From the NCBI RefSeq assembly GCF_024055665.1, contig NZ_JAMXMC010000013.1, forward strand, positions 36,323 to 100,322: 64,000 nt of DNA. Direction: 5' to 3'. How positions within the stretch are numbered: the first letter of the stretch is position 1; each line of letters opens with the position of its first letter. The notes under the pieces are model-generated. The model did no database searches. It saw only the letters and a program-made list of their open reading frames with translations, and had not been told where the DNA came from. A program made the position numbers and the translations under genes. Shown here piece after piece: positions 58,148-64,000 of the stretch. Source of the DNA: Ideonella oryzae (GTDB lineage: Bacteria; Pseudomonadota; Gammaproteobacteria; Burkholderiales; Burkholderiaceae_C).

Positions 58148-58908
58148 CGCGCCGAACCCTCATCGTGATGACCGCGACGATCACGCCGGCGCAAGGGATC
58201 GGCAACTCGGTGCGCGTGGACCCGGCATTGCGCCTCTCAGAGTACCTGGAGGCCTTTCGCCACTATGCGTCTCTGCCCGATGAATGGGTGCAGGGGATCC
58301 TCTTCCTCGAGAATTCTGGCCACGATCTGACGGCCTTTCGTGAACTGCAGCGCGCGCTCGGAACCCGGAAACAGATCGAGTTCCTCTCGACCACCACGGA
58401 CTATCCTGCCGAGAAGGGCAAAGGCTACGGCGAGTTTCTGATGCTGGATCAGGGCATGAGCCGCCTGCGTGCGCTGGGCTGGCCGGGTGACACGCAGGTC
58501 TGGAAGGTCACCGGCCGCCTGATCGTGAAGAACATGGCCAGGATGGTGCGGCAGGCCCCGCCGGCATTCCAGCTCTATGCCGACTTCCGGCACTTGCCGG
58601 TGGTGGGCGCGCGCCTGGGGGGCAATGAATGGCTGGAGCTGCGACTGGTGGCGTTCAGTCTGGATGGGTATGACCGCTACTTCCGAGGGCATTACGGCGA
58701 TGGCTATGTCATCGAGCGGGCCTTCTTCGATCGCTTGTTTCCGCTCGTCGAGACCCGACCCAAGGGGGTCTACCCGCGGTTCAGGACGCAACCGGAACTC
58801 GAAGGATTCAGCGGTTATTCCAACAAGAGTTATTCCAGTCTTGAGTACCGCATGAAAGGGGCGCTCCGGAGTTTCACCCGGACGGCGCTTCCATTCTTGT
58901 GGATTTGA
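58144..58908 (+). CDS. Unknown EPS-locus protein, possible atypical glycosyltransferase
   Basis: 254 residues, start GTG 58144 overlapping the upstream stop (GTGA). No signal peptide or membrane span. LIVMTATITPA opens a Rossmann-like strand; a KGKGYGEFLMLDQGMSRLRA motif and VWKVTGRLIVKNMARMV recall GT-A-type sugar transferases whose acceptor loop is KGxGE, but I recognise no family. It ends with aromatic-rich TALPFLWI. Co-transcribed in the EPS operon, so a role in repeat-unit assembly is inferred. Confidence 0.6.
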   Translation: MTRRTLIVMTATITPAQGIGNSVRVDPALRLSEYLEAFRHYASLPDEWVQGILFLENSGHDLTAFRELQRALGTRKQIEFLSTTTDYPAEKGKGYGEFLMLDQGMSRLRALGWPGDTQVWKVTGRLIVKNMARMVRQAPPAFQLYADFRHLPVVGARLGGNEWLELRLVAFSLDGYDRYFRGHYGDGYVIERAFFDRLFPLVETRPKGVYPRFRTQPELEGFSGYSNKSYSSLEYRMKGALRSFTRTALPFLWI

Positions 58909-58937
58909 TGAGCCCAACGACCTCTGAGAGGTGCCCT

Positions 58938-59945
58938 ATGCGACGCATCAGCGCATTGCTTCTGCTTCTTTGTGGACTGCAATTCTTGGTTGTTCGGGGG
59001 GCTGAGGGCGCTTGCTCAAGCCCCGTCCGTGGCATCAACCTGGTGCCGTTGCCCACGGGGTGGGTGAATGGACAGGTGGTCAATCAGTTCCCTGGCGAAG
59101 AGCACGTCACCTATTACAAGAGCGTGGGCTTCAATGCGATTCGGCTGCCCATCAATTGGGAGGCGGCTCAGCCGGTACTGATGGGCGAGCTCAGTTCCGC
59201 ATACCTCAACGACCTCAAGCAGTTTCTGGCCAAGGCCGACGCGCAAGGGGTGCCGGTGATGGTCGAGGTTCACAACTATGACCGATACCAGGGGAAGCTG
59301 ATCGGCAGTCCTGAAGTGCCCGTGGCAGCGTTTCAGGATCTCTGGCATCGGCTGGCGGACGCCCTCAAGGACCAGAAGATCGTCTATGGCTACGGCCTGA
59401 TGAACGAGCCCCATGACACCAACGGCACCTGGCAGACCTCTGCGCAGTACGGTGTCAACGGTGTCCGCAGCGTCGACTCCAGCAGAAAGATTTATGTGGG
59501 TGGGGATGGCTGGAGCAACTCGCAACTGTGGCCCAGCAACCATCCCGCGCCGTTCGTGACAGATCCTGCCGGCAAGATCATCTATGAGGCACACATGTAC
59601 CTTGATGATGATTTCAGCGGGATCTACAAAAATCCATTCAATCCGGCTGTGGATATTGTCAAGAGGGCGAACGACCGTCTGGCCCCCTTTGTGAACTGGC
59701 TCAAGACATATGGCCAGAAAGGTGCCATTGGGGAAACAGGTGTTCCCGGCAACGATGAACGCTGGATCCCGGGTTTGATGACCACGGTGCAGGTGGCCGA
59801 TGCCGCCTGTGTGGAAACCTACATGTGGGCAGGGGGGCGCTGGAGTGCAGGCTACATCTTGAGCCTGGAGCCCACGTCAGCGGGTGACAAGCCGCAGATC
59901 AATGCGTTGCGGCCCTATTTCCAATCCACCGCCATCAGGCGCTGA
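58938..59945 (+). CDS. Secreted glycoside hydrolase family 5
   Basis: 335 residues. Signal peptide ISALLLLLCGLQFLVVRGAEG, then a GH5 TIM barrel: FNAIRLPINWEAAQPV, VMVEVHNYDRYQG, the acid/base glutamate in YGLMNEPHDTNG and the nucleophile glutamate in GAIGETGVPGNDERW. It is a cellulase/endoglucanase-like enzyme. Hydrolases of this kind inside EPS loci trim or release polymer, as BcsZ does in cellulose synthesis. Start ATG 58938 follows GAGAGG; a longer frame to 58899 lacks a site. Confidence 0.9.
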   Translation: MRRISALLLLLCGLQFLVVRGAEGACSSPVRGINLVPLPTGWVNGQVVNQFPGEEHVTYYKSVGFNAIRLPINWEAAQPVLMGELSSAYLNDLKQFLAKADAQGVPVMVEVHNYDRYQGKLIGSPEVPVAAFQDLWHRLADALKDQKIVYGYGLMNEPHDTNGTWQTSAQYGVNGVRSVDSSRKIYVGGDGWSNSQLWPSNHPAPFVTDPAGKIIYEAHMYLDDDFSGIYKNPFNPAVDIVKRANDRLAPFVNWLKTYGQKGAIGETGVPGNDERWIPGLMTTVQVADAACVETYMWAGGRWSAGYILSLEPTSAGDKPQINALRPYFQSTAIRR

Positions 59946-60045
59946 GCTGGATCGCGGTGAACGACCATTGGGCATGGAGGGCGATCATCGCGCGAATGGG
60001 GGTGGCGGTCGGCGTTGACAGACCATTCTTGGGGGACCGTTCACG

Positions 60046-61134
60046 ATGACGATGAATCTTCATGTGGAGAACGCGGCGCCCGTCGAACGGCTTGTGGGCA
60101 TCCAGTACCTGCGGGCGGTTGCTGCGGTGCTGGTGGTCTGCTATCACTCGTCCCAGATGGTGGGGATGCCGAAATATCTCGGCGAAATCCCCTGGAGTGG
60201 ATTCTGGAAGATGGGCTTCATCGGCGTGGACCTGTTCTTCGTGGTGAGTGGGTTTGTCATTGTTCTGGTGTCGGTTGATGCGAAATGGCATTACAGAGTG
60301 GGCTGGAAGGATTTTTTCATCAAGCGCTTTGTCAGGATCATTCCGATGATGTGGCTGGCCACCCTCATGTATGCCGTGGCCAAGGGCCTTGGGCGCGGTG
60401 ATGTTGCCATTCCCCAGGTGCTGAGTTCCTTGATTTTGATACCCGGGAATGAGTTGGCGCCCAACGTGCTATGGACGCTTCGACACGAACTGTTCTTCTA
60501 TCTGGTCGTGGGGGCAATGATTGGATTTGGCATTTTCCCTGCCTATTTGTCGGCCGTAGCCATGTTTCTTCTGGCTGTCATGGGTTCGCTAGGGGGTGTT
60601 GGTGCAGATTCCCCCTGGTATTTCATTTTTGCGGAGATGAACGCCCTGTTCGCTGTGGGGGTGGGTGGTTTCGCACTGTGGCGGCATCGGTCATTCAAGG
60701 GGGATTCGCATTGGGGGTGGGCCGCGGCGTTGGTTGTGGCGCTGCTTTCACTAATTTATATGGCGATTTGGCACTTGGGCTACGAGAGATCGAACGTTTC
60801 TCACTTATTCTTCATGGCCTCGTCGCTTCTCGGGTTGACCTGGCTTTCTCTGGGTTTGAGTGGTGTCGCCTCCTTGGGGCCTTTCCGGTGGCTGGAGCGG
60901 GTGGGTGATGCCTCCTATGCCATCTATCTCTGTCATCAACTCGTGATCTCTGCCTTGCTGGGGGTTCTTGCTGCGCGCTTCAAATGGGTTGGGGCGGAAT
61001 GGGGTTTCGCCCTCTGTGTTTTCCTGGCCGTGGGTTTTGGAATCTGGGTCCACACCTGGCTGGAACGTCCCCTGATTCAGCGTCTGCGCGCCTGGATGAC
61101 GCCCGTCCCCATGAATCAACGCACCGTCAAGTGA
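60046..61134 (+). CDS. Acyltransferase-3 family membrane protein (second of three)
   Basis: 362 residues, about ten spans. Signature VGIQYLRAVAAVLVVCYHSS with the conserved His, then GFIGVDLFFVVSGFVIVLVS and FFIKRFVRIIPMMWLATLMY. C-terminal GDASYAIYLCHQLVISALLG. O-acylation of polysaccharide is the family role. 100 bp separate it from the GH5 gene, the longest gap in this part of the operon. Lower GC than genes before it. Confidence 0.9.
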   Translation: MTMNLHVENAAPVERLVGIQYLRAVAAVLVVCYHSSQMVGMPKYLGEIPWSGFWKMGFIGVDLFFVVSGFVIVLVSVDAKWHYRVGWKDFFIKRFVRIIPMMWLATLMYAVAKGLGRGDVAIPQVLSSLILIPGNELAPNVLWTLRHELFFYLVVGAMIGFGIFPAYLSAVAMFLLAVMGSLGGVGADSPWYFIFAEMNALFAVGVGGFALWRHRSFKGDSHWGWAAALVVALLSLIYMAIWHLGYERSNVSHLFFMASSLLGLTWLSLGLSGVASLGPFRWLERVGDASYAIYLCHQLVISALLGVLAARFKWVGAEWGFALCVFLAVGFGIWVHTWLERPLIQRLRAWMTPVPMNQRTVK

Positions 61135-62180
61135 TGCCCAAGATGCAAGAGAGGCCGCGGCTGCTGCTGGTAGCGCCCTATGTGGACGAGCCTGCGATGC
61201 TCCAGGCGCTGTCGCAAGGTCTGGATGTTGAGGTGCAGACTGAATTGTTTCGAACCAGCCGGAGCGTTGCAGCTAGCACGTTCCGTCGCCACTGGAATAT
61301 CTTTCGCTCGGCGTGGGCGGCATTCAGGCAGCGCGATCGGGTGGGCTATATCGTGTTCGGCGAGCAGTTCATTGGGCTCTATTACGCGCTGCTTACCCGT
61401 CTTCTGGGGCGCGGCAAAAGAGGGGGGCCACGCACCATCGTCTTGCAATTGATCTACAACCGGCGGCCCGGGTGGAAGGGCGAGGTTTATCGCACCTTGT
61501 ACGCGTGGCTGATTCGTTCTCCAGCTCTCACGCGACTCGCCTGTGCGGCTTCGATAGAGCGTCGTTACTATGCCGAAGAGTTTGGCGCCGTTGTTGCTGA
61601 CAAGCTGGTATTTATTCCATTTGGAAGAAATTCCCCGTTGGGTACGGAGGCGCGTCGAGAGCCGGTGGCAGCGCCTGATGAGTCGCCATTTTTCTTTGCG
61701 GGCGGGACCAGTAACCGAGATTACAAAACCCTCATTGAAGCCTTTCGAGGTTTGTCGGCCGAGCTTCAAATTGCCTGCTATCCGTCAGATGTCGCAGATC
61801 TGAATATTCCGCCGAATGTGGTGGTCCTTCATGGCGTATTTGACGATGAATTCAAGCGGAAAGTGAGAGATTGCACGGCGATGATCATTCCAATCAAGAA
61901 CACGGATGTCTCGGCAGGGCAACTTGTGTTATTGGATGCGATGCGGCTTGGCAAGGCCTGCATTGTCACCGCTGGGGGCTGCATGGAAGATTATGTGGAT
62001 GAGAAATCAGCGATATGTGTGTCGGCTGGAGATTCTGATGCCATCAGGCGGGCTGTTCGTGATTTGGTCTGCAATCCGCGGCTGGTGATTGAGTTGGGCG
62101 AGGCGGCTCGCCTTCGCTACGAGAAGAGAAATACCAGGGCGGCTTTTGGGCGTGCGGTTGCGGCAAGTCTAAAGGGGTGA
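61134..62180 (+). CDS. Glycosyltransferase, GT4/GT1-like
   Basis: 348 residues. N-domain: RPRLLLVAPYVDEPAMLQAL, with a basic patch (FRRHWNIFRSAWAAFRQRDR). C-domain: FFFAGGTSNRDYKTLIEAFR, NVVVLHGVFDDEFKRKVRDC, IKNTDVSAGQLVLLDAMRLG and ACIVTAGGCMEDYV. Donor-binding E is replaced by the Q in SAGQL, as in some capsule GTs. TGATG overlap with the preceding gene. AT-rich codons relative to the proximal eps genes. Confidence 0.82.
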   Translation: MPKMQERPRLLLVAPYVDEPAMLQALSQGLDVEVQTELFRTSRSVAASTFRRHWNIFRSAWAAFRQRDRVGYIVFGEQFIGLYYALLTRLLGRGKRGGPRTIVLQLIYNRRPGWKGEVYRTLYAWLIRSPALTRLACAASIERRYYAEEFGAVVADKLVFIPFGRNSPLGTEARREPVAAPDESPFFFAGGTSNRDYKTLIEAFRGLSAELQIACYPSDVADLNIPPNVVVLHGVFDDEFKRKVRDCTAMIIPIKNTDVSAGQLVLLDAMRLGKACIVTAGGCMEDYVDEKSAICVSAGDSDAIRRAVRDLVCNPRLVIELGEAARLRYEKRNTRAAFGRAVAASLKG

Positions 62181-62232
62181 GGCCGATTGCGCCTTTCGTC
62201 ATTCGTTTGATGGCCACTGATCGGGAGGGAGG

Positions 62233-63420
62233 GTGAAATTCATATCTACTGTTGCCGCTGGCCCTAGCTTGAAGCCATCGGCGTCGCGCGAGAGATTCCA
62301 CGGACTGGATGGCTTGAGGGCGATTGCGGCGTTGCTGGTATTTTTTCACCACATTGCGATATCCAATGTGGCACTCTATTTTCGCCAGCATGATTCTCCA
62401 GCGCTGGCCAGCGCGCTATTTGGGTTCGGTGCATCTGGGGTGGAAATATTTTTCTGCTTGAGTGGTGTGCTTTTATTGCGCCCCTACCTTCGGTATGGAA
62501 GAAAGCTGGAGGTACTGGACTACCTCAGGCGACGCTTTCTTCGGCTCTATCCTCCGTTCTTCGTGGCCTGGCTGATATCTGGTGTCGCTGTGGGCTTGGT
62601 GTGGATCTATCCCACTTGGTGGACACGGTTCTCTGGTCTTCCTGGGTTTTATTGGCGTGATTGGCTACTGGAGTTGCCGGTAGGCATATTTACCGATGTG
62701 GCTTACAACTTGGCTTGGTGGAGCCTTGGGCTTGAGGTCTTGTTTTATTTGGGCGTGCCACTGTTGGTGTCGTGTCTGGTTTTCTTCAAAAGAACTGGGG
62801 TGGCAATAGGCGCTCTTGTGCTCATTTGCCTTTTTGTCTCGATTTTCACCCACGCTTTTATTCCATATCTTGGCAAGGCCGGGTTGTTTGCAGTCGGGTG
62901 GAATTTTGCTTCCTACGCGTTTTACTTTTCCATGGGGGTATTTTTGGCGCGTTATGACGTCACTGCTCCCGTGCGAAGCTACTTCTGGGTGATCGGGCTT
63001 GTGATCGTCTTGGCATCTTTGTTGTTCCCGGGCATTAACCATCATGTGGGTTATGGCCTGATTGGAGCGGCTCTGGTCGCAATGGCGGCGGATGGGACGA
63101 GTCGGCTGGGAAGATGGCTGTCGAGGCCTTGGTTTTTGTGGCTTGGCGAGCGATCCTATTCAATGTTTTTGACTCACTATGCGGCCATCAATCTGGGGTG
63201 CTATTTGGCCTCCCTTGTTCTGGATGGAAAGGGCATGGCGTACGTCATTTTGAGTCGCGGTTTGATATTTTGCCTTGCGCTGTTGTTTATGGTGTTGGTC
63301 TTCAATGGCGTGGAAAGAAGATTTGCGCGTAATTTGACGACTGCTGATTGGAAGTATCCGTGGCGAGGCGGGTTGGTGGCATCTCTGACAAACGGCCGGA
63401 TGTCGGCACAAAAGGGGTAA
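62233..63420 (+). CDS. Acyltransferase-3 family membrane protein (third of three)
   Basis: 395 residues with about ten spans. Signature FHGLDGLRAIAALLVFFHHI, then GFGASGVEIFFCLSGVLLLR and YLRRRFLRLYPPFFVAWLIS. C-terminal GERSYSMFLTHYAAINLG. Start GTG 62233 with CGGGAGGGAG upstream. Marked AT-richness (many TTT, ATT codons), in sharp contrast with rmlB, which starts 6 bp after its stop and returns to high GC. Confidence 0.9.
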   Translation: MKFISTVAAGPSLKPSASRERFHGLDGLRAIAALLVFFHHIAISNVALYFRQHDSPALASALFGFGASGVEIFFCLSGVLLLRPYLRYGRKLEVLDYLRRRFLRLYPPFFVAWLISGVAVGLVWIYPTWWTRFSGLPGFYWRDWLLELPVGIFTDVAYNLAWWSLGLEVLFYLGVPLLVSCLVFFKRTGVAIGALVLICLFVSIFTHAFIPYLGKAGLFAVGWNFASYAFYFSMGVFLARYDVTAPVRSYFWVIGLVIVLASLLFPGINHHVGYGLIGAALVAMAADGTSRLGRWLSRPWFLWLGERSYSMFLTHYAAINLGCYLASLVLDGKGMAYVILSRGLIFCLALLFMVLVFNGVERRFARNLTTADWKYPWRGGLVASLTNGRMSAQKG

Positions 63421-63426
63421 ATTAAG

Positions 63427-64000
63427 ATGATTCTCGTGACCGGCGGTGCCGGCTTCATCGGCAGCAACTTCGTGCTGGACTGGCTGGCGGACCCCGCGGC
63501 CGAGCCGGTGGTGAACCTGGACGCGCTGACCTACGCCGGCAACCGCGCCAACCTGGCCTCGCTCGACGGCGACGCACGCCACCACTTCGTGCACGGCGAC
63601 ATCGGCGACCGCGCCCGGGTGGACCAGCTGCTGGCCACCCACCGCCCGCGGGCCATCGTCCACTTCGCCGCGGAAAGCCATGTGGACCGCTCCATCCACG
63701 GCCCCGGCGCCTTCATGAAGACCAATGTCGAAGGCACCTTCACGCTGCTGGAAGCGGCGCGGGCCCACTGGGGCACGCTCGAGGGCGAAGAGAAAGCGGG
63801 CTTCCGCTTCCACCATGTCAGCACCGACGAGGTCTATGGCAGCCTCAAGCCCAGCGACCCGCCCTTTGCCGAGACGAACCCCTACGAGCCCAACAGCCCG
63901 TACTCGGCCAGCAAGGCCGCCAGCGACCACCTGGTGCGCGCCTGGCACCACACCTACGGCCTGCCGGTGCTCACCACCAACTGCAGCAACAACTACGGGC
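63427..64000 (+). CDS. rmlB: dTDP-glucose 4,6-dehydratase, N-terminal part (cut by window end)
   Basis: First 191 codons of the second enzyme of dTDP-L-rhamnose synthesis, an extended SDR. NAD motif GGAGFIGSN, then DALTYAGNRANL, HFAAESHVDRSI, HHVSTDEVYGSL, and YSASKAASDHLVRAW with the catalytic Tyr-x3-Lys, the Thr/Asp/Glu near STDEVYG, and NCSNNYG at the edge. It suggests that the EPS contains rhamnose and that rmlDAC follow outside the window. Confidence 0.95.
   Translation, partial: MILVTGGAGFIGSNFVLDWLADPAAEPVVNLDALTYAGNRANLASLDGDARHHFVHGDIGDRARVDQLLATHRPRAIVHFAAESHVDRSIHGPGAFMKTNVEGTFTLLEAARAHWGTLEGEEKAGFRFHHVSTDEVYGSLKPSDPPFAETNPYEPNSPYSASKAASDHLVRAWHHTYGLPVLTTNCSNNYG

Overview
The window is a high-GC chromosomal segment that looks betaproteobacterial, most likely Burkholderiales of the Rubrivivax/Leptothrix/Ideonella type. 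This is an inference from codon use, from the gene neighbourhoods (glycerol ABC system, glrK-qseG-glrR, opgGH, an exosortase-B EPS locus) and from protein resemblance; no 16S gene is present.

Layout. 1-1213: 5' part of a TonB-dependent receptor (minus). 1263-11386: a complete glycerol uptake and catabolism locus. On the minus strand run glpD, two ABC ATPases, two permeases, a small membrane protein and a binding protein; glpR and glpK diverge on the plus strand. The gap between them carries phased TCGTTT repeats that look like a DeoR-type operator. 11427-16483: housekeeping and miscellaneous minus-strand genes (K+ channel-like protein, acyl-CoA synthetase, DUF805 protein, trpS). 16615-24191: glrK-qseG-glrR, then opgGH for osmoregulated periplasmic glucans. 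The gap upstream of opgG has a consensus sigma-54 promoter and TGTC-N10-GACA-type dyads, so the two-component system probably controls opgGH directly.

24367-35951: a type VI secretion tip and effector island. An intact vgrG is followed by a lipase effector and a Tli4-like immunity gene. Next comes a second, truncated vgrG whose 1.25 kb are an apparently exact copy of the first and which is broken by an IS3-family element with a 4-bp target duplication. The ancestral-looking partners follow: DUF4123 adaptor, DUF3304 lipoprotein and Tle1 phospholipase. The picture suggests VgrG tail and effector module exchange. Cargo genes are visibly less GC-rich than vgrG.

35990-42815: an M16 peptidase pair, VOC protein, WYL regulator, EamA exporter, a small unknown protein and a TPR protein.

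43196-64000: a long, mostly overlapping plus-strand exopolysaccharide operon of the PEP-CTERM/exosortase type (epsD, E, F, G, exosortase B, epsI). It continues with a flippase, a polymerase/ligase, glycosyltransferases (one a GT4-GT26 fusion), three acyltransferase-3 membrane proteins, a GH5 glycosidase, and rmlB cut by the window end. GC falls around 60.0-63.4 kb, which suggests a swapped serotype-like segment. No tRNA, rRNA or CRISPR array was seen.
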